A stretch of 39,263 nt of DNA from an uncultured Chromatium sp. (GTDB lineage: Bacteria; Pseudomonadota; Gammaproteobacteria; Chromatiales; Chromatiaceae): the NCBI GenBank assembly GCA_903897335.1, contig CAIUAY010000268.1, positions 1 through 39,263 of the forward strand, in the 5' to 3' direction. Of the stretch, positions 24,961 through 32,924 are shown piece after piece; positions within the stretch are counted from its first letter, which is position 1; each line of letters begins with the position of its first letter. The notes beneath the pieces were generated by a model. It was given only the letters and a program-made list of their open reading frames with translations, made no database searches and was not told the origin of the DNA. A program made the position numbers and the translations under genes.

Positions 24961-25991
24961 CCCAATCTATTCAGATCCGGCACCTGGTGGCAACCGATGC
25001 CGCACGTTGGGATGCCTTTGTGGATCAGCATCCCGATGCCACCTTTTTTCATCGCGCCGGCTGGAAGACCGTTCTGGAACAGGCATTCGAGCATGACGCG
25101 CCCTATCTGTTTGCTGAATCCAATGGCGAGATCTGTGGTGTCCTGCCGCTTGGCCATGTGCGTAGCCGACTGTTTGGGAATGCGCTCGTCTCGACGCCAT
25201 TTTGCGTCTACGGTGGCAGTGTCGGCGCGTCTGTCGAGGTCTGCGATCAACTGGATGCGGCGGCCTGCCGTCTGGCTGAAGAGCGACGGGTCAATCATCT
25301 GGAACTGCGCTATCACGCGCCGCGCCATGACGGCTGGCCGCGCAAGGCACTCCATGTCACCTTCCGCAAACCGATTGATCCCGATCCTGAACAGAATCTG
25401 CTGGCCATCCCGCGCAAACAGCGGGCGATGGTGCGCAAAGGTATCCAGGCCAGACTTGTCAGCCGACTCGACGGTGGAGTCGACGCCGTGCATCGCGCCT
25501 ATTCCGAAAGTGTGCGCAATCTCGGCACGCCGGTCTTTTCCAGACGCTATTTCCGCATCCTCAAGGCTGTCTTTGGCGATGATTGCGAGGCGCTGACCGT
25601 TCATGATGGCCAGCGCCTCGTTGCGGGAGTCCTGAACTTCTATTTCCGCGATGAAGTGCTGCCTTACTATGGCGGCGGCACGGCGGCTGCCCGTCAGCTC
25701 AAAGCCAATGATTTCATGTATTGGGAGGTCATGCGGCGAGCCTGCGAGCGGGGGTGTCGTCTCTTTGACTTCGGACGCAGCAAGATCGACACGGGCGCTT
25801 TTGATTTTAAGCGCAATTGGGGATTCGAGCCGCAGCCACTGAGTTATGAATTCCACCTGATCCGCGCCACGCAAGTGCCCGATGTCAATCCGCTGAATCC
25901 AAAATACCGGCTGTTCATTGAGGGTTGGAAACGCCTGCCACTGCCCATCAGCCAAGTGCTCGGGCCGCTGCTGTCGCGGTCTCTGGGCTAA
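24957..25991 (+). CDS. XrtA-system FemAB-like GNAT-fold protein
   Basis: A 344-residue protein of the TIGR03019 type, related to FemA/FemB aminoacyl transferases and the GNAT superfamily. Recognisable parts are the opening WDAFVDQHPDATFFHRAGWK, the central PRKQRAMVRKGIQARL, and the acceptor-site region YYGGGTAAARQLKANDFMYW, EVMRRACERGCRLFDFGRSK, FDFKRNWGFEPQPLSY. In cell-wall synthesis this fold moves amino acids from aminoacyl-tRNA; in EPS loci it is presumed to attach an amino acid or acyl group to the sugar backbone, possibly to amines exposed by the preceding deacetylase. A reverse-strand open frame across it is a shadow. Confidence 0.93.
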   Translation: MTQSIQIRHLVATDAARWDAFVDQHPDATFFHRAGWKTVLEQAFEHDAPYLFAESNGEICGVLPLGHVRSRLFGNALVSTPFCVYGGSVGASVEVCDQLDAAACRLAEERRVNHLELRYHAPRHDGWPRKALHVTFRKPIDPDPEQNLLAIPRKQRAMVRKGIQARLVSRLDGGVDAVHRAYSESVRNLGTPVFSRRYFRILKAVFGDDCEALTVHDGQRLVAGVLNFYFRDEVLPYYGGGTAAARQLKANDFMYWEVMRRACERGCRLFDFGRSKIDTGAFDFKRNWGFEPQPLSYEFHLIRATQVPDVNPLNPKYRLFIEGWKRLPLPISQVLGPLLSRSLG

Positions 25992-25996
25992 CCTTT

Positions 25997-27199
25997 ATGG
26001 ATGATCTGCTGGTTCTGGTTCACCGGATTCCCTATCCACCCAACAAGGGCGATAAAATCCGTTCCTTTCATCTGCTCGACGATCTGAGCCGACGCTACCG
26101 GGTGCATCTCGGCACCTTCATTGACCGGCCAGCCGACTGGCAGTATTGCGAGACGGTCAGACGCTATTGCGCGAGTACCTGGTTCGGTGCGCTCTCGCCA
26201 GGCCAGGCCAGGCTCAGAAGTCTAAGCGGTCTGCTCACCCATGACGCGCTGACACTTCCTTATTATCGGAATTCGGGTCTGAGTCACTGGATTCGCGAGC
26301 TGCGTCAGCACACGCCAATTCACCGGATTCTCGTCTATTCGTCAGCGATGGCGCAGTATGTGTTGGGTTCAGAGTTTGCGGGAACGCGCCGGATCATCGA
26401 TTTCGTGGACATGGATTCAGATAAATGGCGTCAGTACAGCACCGTAAAACGCTTCCCGATGAGCTGGGTCTACCGGCGCGAGGCGACCCATCTGGCCGCG
26501 TTCGAACGTCAGGTTGCGAACTGCTTCGATGCCAGCATTTTCGTCTCCGAACAGGAAGCCGCGCTCTTTCGGCGCGGGCTGAATCCTGGCGCATCCCGCG
26601 TCCATGCCATCCACAATGGCGTGGATGCCGATTATTTCGCGCCTGATCCCGCCCGTCAGTCGCCCTTTCAGGGCAACGGCAAGCGGCTGGTCTTCACCGG
26701 CGCGATGGATTACTGGGCCAATGAAGAGGGCGCGACCTGGTTCGCGCAGGCGATCCTGCCCGCCGTGCGTCAGCAGTTTCCGGACTGTGAATTTTATATC
26801 GTCGGCATGAACCCGACCGCCAGCGTACGTCAACTGGAACAGATGCCGGGCGTGACCGTCACCGGCAGCGTTCCGGATGTCCGGCCTTATCTGCAACATG
26901 CGAACGCGGTTGTCGTCCCGTTACGGATTGCCAGAGGCATCCAGAACAAGGTGTTGGAGGCGATGGCAATGGGGCGACCCGTCATCACCACGGCTCAGGC
27001 GCTCGAAGGCATCGCGGCCATGCCTGGACGCGAGATTCAGGTCGCGGACACTGCCGATGCTTTCGTGCGGCAGATCGCGCAGACCCTGACTGAGGGTGAC
27101 GCGGCGATGGGTTCCAGTGCGCGCGCCTTTGTGCAGACGCATTTTTCCTGGGAAGCCAGTCTGCCTTTATTGACCACGCTACTGGAGAACACGACGTGA
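25997..27199 (+). CDS. XrtA-system family 4-type glycosyltransferase (TIGR03087 type)
   Basis: A 400-residue GT-B glycosyltransferase. The N-terminus carries the conserved LVHRIPYPPNKGDKIRSFHL and the C-terminal nucleotide-sugar domain has LVFTGAMDYWANEEGATWFA, FYIVGMNP, VTVTGSVPDVRPYL, and the donor-binding acidic motif ARGIQNKVLEAMAMGRPVI. It transfers a sugar to the growing EPS repeat unit on the cytoplasmic face of the membrane. The open frame extends back to 25925, overlapping the FemAB-like gene, but the conserved sequence starts at the ATG 25997, 5 bases after that gene's stop. Its own stop overlaps the exosortase start (GTGA), so the genes are coupled. Confidence 0.94.
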   Translation: MDDLLVLVHRIPYPPNKGDKIRSFHLLDDLSRRYRVHLGTFIDRPADWQYCETVRRYCASTWFGALSPGQARLRSLSGLLTHDALTLPYYRNSGLSHWIRELRQHTPIHRILVYSSAMAQYVLGSEFAGTRRIIDFVDMDSDKWRQYSTVKRFPMSWVYRREATHLAAFERQVANCFDASIFVSEQEAALFRRGLNPGASRVHAIHNGVDADYFAPDPARQSPFQGNGKRLVFTGAMDYWANEEGATWFAQAILPAVRQQFPDCEFYIVGMNPTASVRQLEQMPGVTVTGSVPDVRPYLQHANAVVVPLRIARGIQNKVLEAMAMGRPVITTAQALEGIAAMPGREIQVADTADAFVRQIAQTLTEGDAAMGSSARAFVQTHFSWEASLPLLTTLLENTT

Positions 27200-28737
27200 A
27201 CACCGCTAACGCATCAATCAATCCAATGCGATCCAGACTGGTCTGGCTGGGCGGACTGATGGCCGCGCTGCTGGCGCTGTTCTGGTCGACCTTTGCTGAC
27301 ATTGTACACATCTGGTGGCGATCAGCGACCTTCGCGCACGGCTTTTTCGTGCTGCCCATTGTCGGTTATCTGATCTGGCGCAAACGTTCTATCCTCCAGC
27401 AGATCCCGTTCACCACTGCGCCCCTGGCCATCCCATTGATCGCGCTGACCGGGCTGTTGTGGCTGCTGGCGCGTCTCACCGAGGTGGCCGTCGTCGAGCA
27501 GCTTGCGGCCGTGCTGTTGATCCCGCTTCTGGTTTGGCTGGCGCTTGGCTGGGCGGCGATCAGGGTACTGGCGTTTCCACTCGCATTCCTGCTGTTTGCC
27601 GTCCCGATGGGCGAGGAGCTGGTCTATCCATTGATGCAGTTCACTGCTGCCATGACTGTCGGCATGCTGCGACTGACGGGTCTCCAAGTCTTCTCGGATG
27701 GTACCTTTTTCAGTCTTCCGAGTGGTGACTGGTCGGTCGTTGCAGCTTGTAGCGGAATCCGCTATCTCATCGCTTCGCTTTTTCTCGGCGTGCTCTATGC
27801 CTATCTCAACTACCGTTCCGTCTGGCGGCGAATCGCTTTTATCGCGCTGTCTGCCATCGTCCCGGTCTTTGCCAATGGTGTGCGCGCTTATCTCATCGTG
27901 ATGATCGGACATCTCAGCGGAATGCGCCTGGCGGTTGGCGTCGATCATCTGATCTATGGCTGGGTGTTCTTCGGTCTCGTGATGTTTCTACTGTTTGCAC
28001 TGGGCAATCTGTGGTCGGAGCCACCATTAACTGACGCCTCGGAGAAACTCGGTTCGGATCTGCCAACCAGTTTCCCGCCAGAACCGGCGCGGCGAAGCCT
28101 GGTCATGCTGACACTCGGACTGCTGATGCTGGCGCTCGGCCCGCTGCTGGCCAATCTAACTGACCGACCATACACCGCGCAGTCACTGGCCTTTGAGATG
28201 CCTGCTGGTCGCGCTGACTGGCAGGCGCTATCCAGCCCCATCACCGACTGGAAACCGCGTTACCTTGGCGCATCGCTGGAGGTTCGGCAGGATTTTCAGC
28301 AGCCCGTGACGGATCATCCTGCCCTGGCTGGGGTCTATCTCGCCTTCTATGGCAATCCAGCCGGTGAACTGGTCAATTCGGAAAACGTGCTGGTGACGCA
28401 GAACGATCCGGCATGGCAGATGCCGTCGCGATACGCCGTTCAGGCACGGATCGCCGGACAGGACATGACAGTGAATGAATCAAAAGTCCGTTCATCCGGG
28501 CAGACACTGCTGGTCTGGGACTGGTATTGGATCGACGGACACCTGGTCGCCAGTGACTATGGTGCCAAACTCTACGAAGCCCTGGCGGTGATCCTCGGTC
28601 GCGGGCAGCGTCAGGCGGGCGTCGTCCTCTACACCACAATGGACGAGGTCAAGCCTGAACTCGCCCGCAAGCGGCTGCAACGCTTTGCGGATGACATGCT
28701 GCCATCGCTTGCGGAACACTTAAACGCCATCCACTGA
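27196..28737 (+). CDS. xrtA: Exosortase A with C-terminal EpsI domain
   Basis: A 513-residue inner-membrane transpeptidase. The N-terminal half has about eight TM segments and the exosortase active-site residues: Cys185 in VAACSGIRYL, Arg230 in FANGVRAYL and His239 in IGHLSGM. The C-terminal part (about 300-510) is an EpsI-type domain outside the membrane (ENVLVTQNDPAWQMPSRYAV, LVWDWYWIDGHLV). Exosortase A recognises a C-terminal PEP-TM-Arg signal on secreted proteins, cleaves it and probably links the protein to a cell-surface molecule made by this locus. No protein with a PEP-CTERM tail is encoded in the window, so substrates must lie elsewhere. GTG start, overlapping the glycosyltransferase stop. 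Confidence 0.97.
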   Translation: MNTANASINPMRSRLVWLGGLMAALLALFWSTFADIVHIWWRSATFAHGFFVLPIVGYLIWRKRSILQQIPFTTAPLAIPLIALTGLLWLLARLTEVAVVEQLAAVLLIPLLVWLALGWAAIRVLAFPLAFLLFAVPMGEELVYPLMQFTAAMTVGMLRLTGLQVFSDGTFFSLPSGDWSVVAACSGIRYLIASLFLGVLYAYLNYRSVWRRIAFIALSAIVPVFANGVRAYLIVMIGHLSGMRLAVGVDHLIYGWVFFGLVMFLLFALGNLWSEPPLTDASEKLGSDLPTSFPPEPARRSLVMLTLGLLMLALGPLLANLTDRPYTAQSLAFEMPAGRADWQALSSPITDWKPRYLGASLEVRQDFQQPVTDHPALAGVYLAFYGNPAGELVNSENVLVTQNDPAWQMPSRYAVQARIAGQDMTVNESKVRSSGQTLLVWDWYWIDGHLVASDYGAKLYEALAVILGRGQRQAGVVLYTTMDEVKPELARKRLQRFADDMLPSLAEHLNAIH

Positions 28738-28762
28738 TCACCCGCAAAGGAAGTGAAAGCGC

Positions 28763-30655
28763 ATGTGCGGAATTGCCGGAATTTTTGATACCCGAGAACG
28801 CCGTCCAGTCAATGCGGAACGGCTGGCGCGGATGAACCAGACGCTGCTGCATCGCGGCCCGGATGATGGCGGGCTGCATCTGGAACCGGGCGTCGGTTTG
28901 GCGCACCGGCGACTGTCGATCATTGATCTGTCAGGCGGTCATCAGCCGCTGTTCAATGAAGATCAGACAGTGGTCGTGGTCTACAACGGCGAAATCTATA
29001 ATTTTCAGGGCTTGGTCACAGAACTCAGCGCTGCTGGTCATGTGTTTCGGACGCACTGCGACACCGAGGTCATCGTTCATGCCTGGGAAGAATGGGGCGA
29101 GCGTTGCGTCGAGCGGTTTCGCGGCATGTTTGCCTTTGCGCTCTGGGATCGCAACCGCGAAACGCTGTTTCTGGCGCGTGATCGGCTCGGCGTCAAGCCG
29201 CTGCACTACGCGCTGACGCCCGACGGGCGGTTGCTGTTCGGTTCTGAAATCAAGGCGCTGCTCGACGATCCAACGCTTCCACGCGAGATCGATCCGCGTT
29301 CGGTCGAAGACTACTTTGCCTACGGCTACATCCCCGATCCGCGCAGTATTTTCAAAGCGGTACATAAATTGCCGCCCGGTCATACGCTGACGTTGCGCCG
29401 CGCTGACGGCAAACTGCCCGCGCCGCGTGAATACTGGGATGTCTCATTTCAGCCCAACGGCGTGACCGATCTCAGCGAGGCGACTGCTCAGGTCATCGAA
29501 CGGCTGCGCGAGGCGGTGCGGATGCGACTGGTCGCCGAGGTGCCACTGGGTGCCTTTTTGTCAGGTGGCGTCGATTCCAGCGCGGTGGTGGCGATGATGG
29601 CCGGTCTGTCAGAGCGACCGGTGAATACGTGTTCGATTTCATTCGGCGATCCGCGTTTCAATGAGAGCGCATTCGCCGAGCGTGTCGCGCAACGGTATGG
29701 CACCGATCATTATGTCGAATCGGTCGATCCTGATGATTTTGATCTGATCGACCGACTGGCCGCGCTGTACGACGAGCCGTATGCGGACAGTTCGGCGATG
29801 CCGACCTATCGCGTGTGCGAACTGGCGCGCAAGCGCGTGACGGTATGTCTGTCCGGCGATGGCGGGGATGAAAGTTTTGCCGGTTATCGCCGCCATCGCT
29901 GGCATATGAATGAAGAACAGGTGAGAAGCCGTCTCCCGCAGTGGTTCCGTGGGTCGGTGTTCGGGCTGCTCGGCGCGGTCTATCCCAAAGCTGACTGGGC
30001 ACCGCAGATCTTCCGAGCCAAATCGACCTTGCAGGCGCTGGCGCGGGATTCGGTCGAAGGGTACTTCGACAGCGTATCAATCCTCGACGGGCACACGCGG
30101 GAGTCGCTGTTTTCGCCGCGTTTTAAGCGTGACCGTCAGGGTTATCAGGCCGTCGAAGTCCTCAAACACCATGCCCAACGTGCCCCGGAGCATTCGCTGT
30201 CACGGGTGCAGTATCTGGACATGAAGACCTATCTGCCCGGCGACATTCTCACCAAAGTGGATCGCGCCAGCATGGCCCATGCGCTGGAAGTGCGGGTGCC
30301 GATGCTTGATCACGAGTTCATCGACTGGGTTTCAGGTCTGCCGCCAGACCTGAAACTGGCCGGAGGCGAAGGAAAATACGTGCTAAAAAAAGCGTTGGAG
30401 CCGTATCTGGGCAACGACATCCTATATCGCCCGAAGATGGGTTTTGCGGTGCCGCTGGCAAGCTGGTTTCGCGGCGCACTGCGGACACGGGTACGCGACA
30501 CGCTACTCGGCGAACCGCTTAACGACACGGGATTGTTTGATCGTCAGCGGCTGCGCTGGATCGTCGAGCAACATCAGTCCGGCGCACGGGATTTCAGCCC
30601 GGCGATCTGGAGCCTGCTGATGTTCGCCGCCTTCCATCGCCAGACGGGAGCCTGA
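28763..30655 (+). CDS. XrtA-associated asparagine-synthase-like amidotransferase
   Basis: A 630-residue class II glutamine amidotransferase, TIGR03108 type. The N-terminal glutaminase domain begins MCGIAGIFDT with nucleophile Cys2 (after Met removal it would be N-terminal). The C-terminal ATP-pyrophosphatase domain has the PP-loop SGGVDSS (267-273) and LSGDGGDESFAGYRR. It would use glutamine-derived ammonia to amidate a carboxyl group, presumably on a uronic-acid sugar or modified EPS residue rather than free aspartate. AAGGAAG upstream of the ATG provides a ribosome binding site. The next gene starts 2 bases after the stop, so this is not the end of the transcript. Confidence 0.95.
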   Translation: MCGIAGIFDTRERRPVNAERLARMNQTLLHRGPDDGGLHLEPGVGLAHRRLSIIDLSGGHQPLFNEDQTVVVVYNGEIYNFQGLVTELSAAGHVFRTHCDTEVIVHAWEEWGERCVERFRGMFAFALWDRNRETLFLARDRLGVKPLHYALTPDGRLLFGSEIKALLDDPTLPREIDPRSVEDYFAYGYIPDPRSIFKAVHKLPPGHTLTLRRADGKLPAPREYWDVSFQPNGVTDLSEATAQVIERLREAVRMRLVAEVPLGAFLSGGVDSSAVVAMMAGLSERPVNTCSISFGDPRFNESAFAERVAQRYGTDHYVESVDPDDFDLIDRLAALYDEPYADSSAMPTYRVCELARKRVTVCLSGDGGDESFAGYRRHRWHMNEEQVRSRLPQWFRGSVFGLLGAVYPKADWAPQIFRAKSTLQALARDSVEGYFDSVSILDGHTRESLFSPRFKRDRQGYQAVEVLKHHAQRAPEHSLSRVQYLDMKTYLPGDILTKVDRASMAHALEVRVPMLDHEFIDWVSGLPPDLKLAGGEGKYVLKKALEPYLGNDILYRPKMGFAVPLASWFRGALRTRVRDTLLGEPLNDTGLFDRQRLRWIVEQHQSGARDFSPAIWSLLMFAAFHRQTGA

Positions 30656-30657
30656 TC

Positions 30658-31767
30658 ATGCCAATCGAACTGCTGTGGCTGCTTGTGCCATGGAGCCTTG
30701 CCTTTGTCTTTCTGGGGCGTCTGCGTTCCTGTCCGACCCGGTTGAGCCAGACCGCTGATCTCAAGGTCTCGGTCATCATCCCCGCCCGCAATGAACAGGC
30801 GCGACTGCCGCCACTGCTCGCCTCGTTGCAGGCGCAGGACTATCCCAATTGTGAAGTGATCGTCGTCGATGACAATTCGACTGACGGAACGTCCGCCCTC
30901 GCCCGTGCAGCGGGTGCGACAACGCTGACCCTGACCGAAGTTCCCGAAGGCTGGCTGGGCAAGCCTCATGCTTGCTGGATCGGAGCGCAACAGGCCAGCG
31001 GCGAGCTGCTGATCTTTCTCGACGCCGATACCGCGCTTGAACCGCAGGGTCTGCGCCGTCTGGTTGCCACCTATGCCGGGGCGGGCGGACTGGTTTCAGT
31101 CCAGCCCTACCATCGCATGGTTCACGCCTACGAACGGCTGTCGGCGCTGTTTTCGATCATCATGATGGGCAGCATCCGCTCCTTTACCCTGGCCGGTCAT
31201 CGCATCGCCGCCAATGGCAGTTTCGGTCCCTGCATGATCTGCTCGCGGGCAGACTATTTCCGCACCGGCGGACATCATCTGGTACGCACCGAGATCATCG
31301 ACGACGTCGCGCTGGCTCGCGAGATGGGTCGCCGTGGCGTCGCCACGACAAATTTTATCGGTCACGGCACCATCTCGTTTCGCATGTATTCGGGCGGAAT
31401 CCGTGATCTGGCGGATGGCTGGACGAAAAATTTTGCCCGTGGCGCGATGACCACCGACCCCTGGATGCTCCTTATGATGACGGCTTGGATTTCGAGCAGT
31501 TCAGCGACCATCAATGCCGTGTCTGGATGGCCTGCTGATGGCCTTTCCAACTGGGTCATCGCAGGTGCCGTCGCCTATGTCGCCTATGTCGCGCAGATCT
31601 GGTGGCTGCTGCGTCGGCAGGGAAATTTTGGCCTGCTCACTGCTCTGACCTATCCAGTCGGGCTGGTGTTTTTCGTGTTGATCTTTGTGCGCTCACTCTA
31701 TCTCACGCTCGTCTGTAACAGCGTGCGCTGGAAGGGACGCCTGATTCCGGTGCGCTCGCCGGTCTAG
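30658..31767 (+). CDS. Family 2 glycosyltransferase resembling CrtQ (diaponeurosporenoate glucosyltransferase)
   Basis: A 369-residue membrane-anchored GT-A glycosyltransferase. An N-terminal TM is followed by VSVIIPARNEQARLPPLLAS, a nucleotide-binding DDNSTDGT, GKPHAC (101-106) and the metal-binding DAD (122-124). The C-terminal half has LVSVQPYHRM, NGSFGPC, FRMYSGGIRDLADGWTKNFA, then two or three TM segments and a terminal SVRWKGR. From memory, staphylococcal CrtQ shares RIIPARNE-like, GKSHAC, SVQPYH, FGP, GWTKH and VEWKGR elements in the same order, which is why I name it. CrtQ glucosylates a carotenoid acid; here the acceptor could be a carotenoid or another lipid. It starts 2 bases after the amidotransferase stop, so it is probably the last gene of the EPS transcript. 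Its 3' end overlaps the convergent CrtO-like gene by 75 bases. Confidence 0.82.
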   Translation: MPIELLWLLVPWSLAFVFLGRLRSCPTRLSQTADLKVSVIIPARNEQARLPPLLASLQAQDYPNCEVIVVDDNSTDGTSALARAAGATTLTLTEVPEGWLGKPHACWIGAQQASGELLIFLDADTALEPQGLRRLVATYAGAGGLVSVQPYHRMVHAYERLSALFSIIMMGSIRSFTLAGHRIAANGSFGPCMICSRADYFRTGGHHLVRTEIIDDVALAREMGRRGVATTNFIGHGTISFRMYSGGIRDLADGWTKNFARGAMTTDPWMLLMMTAWISSSSATINAVSGWPADGLSNWVIAGAVAYVAYVAQIWWLLRRQGNFGLLTALTYPVGLVFFVLIFVRSLYLTLVCNSVRWKGRLIPVRSPV

Positions 31768-32238
31768 CGTCGACAAGATCCGGCGCAGACGGGCGCGATT
31801 GTAACGCTGCACGAGAATGAAGGGCGCATTGGTTACTGCGCCATAGATCAGCATGACTACGCCAATCTGCCAGGGATTCCAGGCAAAAAACGTCAGCGCC
31901 ATACTCCAGGTCAGCCAGTGCGAATATTCCGCTCGGCAGGTCTCTTGCGCAAAGCGATCCAGATCATTCGCATCGGTGCCGTGCAGATGCCGTTTGCAGA
32001 AGCCCCCGCGAAAAAATCCCCCGGCTTCGGGTAGTGCGTCCTTCCAGCGCCGGATCCACAGCCATGCGTAGAATTTCCCTTTTTCCTCCCAGGTATAACT
32101 GCTGCCGATCACGGGCAGCGCGACCAGCAGATGCAGCGGTAAACGATGGGCGACATAGCCTGATCCCAAATGGAAGACGATCCACAGCGTCGCGTAAAGC
32201 GTGATCAACGTCCACATGACGGCGGTTTCAATCGGCAC
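31693..32238 (-). CDS. CrtO-like acyltransferase (glycosyl-diaponeurosporenoate acyltransferase family)
   Basis: A 181-residue protein with an N-terminal TM (about 9-30), a second hydrophobic hairpin (about 108-145) and a strongly conserved core: YTWEEKGKFY (48-57), WIRRWKDALP (61-70), CRAEYSHW (101-108) and NAPFILVQRYNRARL (137-151). I recall the same elements in the same order in staphylococcal CrtO, which puts the fatty acid on glucosylated diaponeurosporenoate in staphyloxanthin synthesis. The gene lies tail-to-tail with the CrtQ-like gene, overlapping it by 75 bases, and 26 bases downstream of a receiver gene on its own strand, so it may be co-transcribed with the hybrid kinase. The GTG start lacks a clear ribosome binding site; an in-frame ATG at 32217 is possible. 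Confidence 0.82.
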   Translation of the reverse strand: MPIETAVMWTLITLYATLWIVFHLGSGYVAHRLPLHLLVALPVIGSSYTWEEKGKFYAWLWIRRWKDALPEAGGFFRGGFCKRHLHGTDANDLDRFAQETCRAEYSHWLTWSMALTFFAWNPWQIGVVMLIYGAVTNAPFILVQRYNRARLRRILSTLDRRAHRNQASLPAHAVTDEREIE

Positions 32239-32264
32239 ATCTGACGCGCTGAATCAGACTGTCG

Positions 32265-32924
32265 CTAGGTGGCAGCATCTAGCGAGGCGGCATAGAGCGT
32301 GAGCACCCGCTGTAGATTCAGACCGCTGATCGGCTTGACCAGAAAGGCATCAACCCCGTAGGTCTTGGCCACTTTGACATTGACCATCGTGGCATTTCCG
32401 CTGACTAGACAGACAAAGGTGTCCGGCGACCAGAATTTGACCTGCTTCAGAACATCGATGCCATCCAGACCCGGCATGTCGATGTCGAGAAACACCAGAT
32501 GCGGACGTTGCCGGAAAAACTGGACGACGGCCTGCCGTCCGTTCTCCGCTGCGAGGATACGATTGACGCCCTGTTCGCGTAACAGACGCACCAGCAGCTT
32601 AAGCGATAGCGACATGTCATCGGCGACCAGCGCCACGGCCTCCGACAAACCGGGGCGAGGCTGCGGCTGAAAGCGCACCGGCGCCTGCTGATCCATGCGT
32701 GACGCCGCGTCTTCCAGGCTGATCGCATCGGCAGGCGGTTGCTCCTCAGTGGTCACGCCCCGCCAACACTGACGGCGCAGCACCTCCAGTTGCTCTGGAT
32801 CGGTCAGGTTCTGTCCGCGAGCGGCAAGCTGTACGCCATTTGCCAGATACAGGTGATAGGGCAACGGCTCGCCGGCAACGATGTCCGCCGCAGTCACTGG
32901 TGCCAGCAGATGAATTAGCGCCAT
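32265..32924 (-). CDS. Stand-alone receiver-domain response regulator
   Basis: A 219-residue protein. Residues about 1-60 form a small N-terminal region (YHLYLANGVQLAARGQNLTD) of the kind often found fused to c-di-GMP or HD-GYP signalling domains. Residues about 95-215 are a CheY-like receiver (VALVADDMSLSLKLLVRLLR, phospho-acceptor in LVFLDIDMPGLDG, switch SGN, and KPIS). There is no DNA-binding or enzymatic output. The start ATG overlaps the end of the hybrid kinase gene by 10 bases, so it is translationally coupled and is the likely final receiver of that kinase's Hpt domain. Confidence 0.88.
   Translation of the reverse strand: MALIHLLAPVTAADIVAGEPLPYHLYLANGVQLAARGQNLTDPEQLEVLRRQCWRGVTTEEQPPADAISLEDAASRMDQQAPVRFQPQPRPGLSEAVALVADDMSLSLKLLVRLLREQGVNRILAAENGRQAVVQFFRQRPHLVFLDIDMPGLDGIDVLKQVKFWSPDTFVCLVSGNATMVNVKVAKTYGVDAFLVKPISGLNLQRVLTLYAASLDAAT

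Noticed and set aside
24933-25955. Long reverse-strand open frame (340 codons) across the FemAB-like gene
   Set aside because: It lies entirely opposite a well-supported gene with family motifs, has no ribosome binding site or recognisable domain, and is typical of antisense frames in GC-rich coding DNA.
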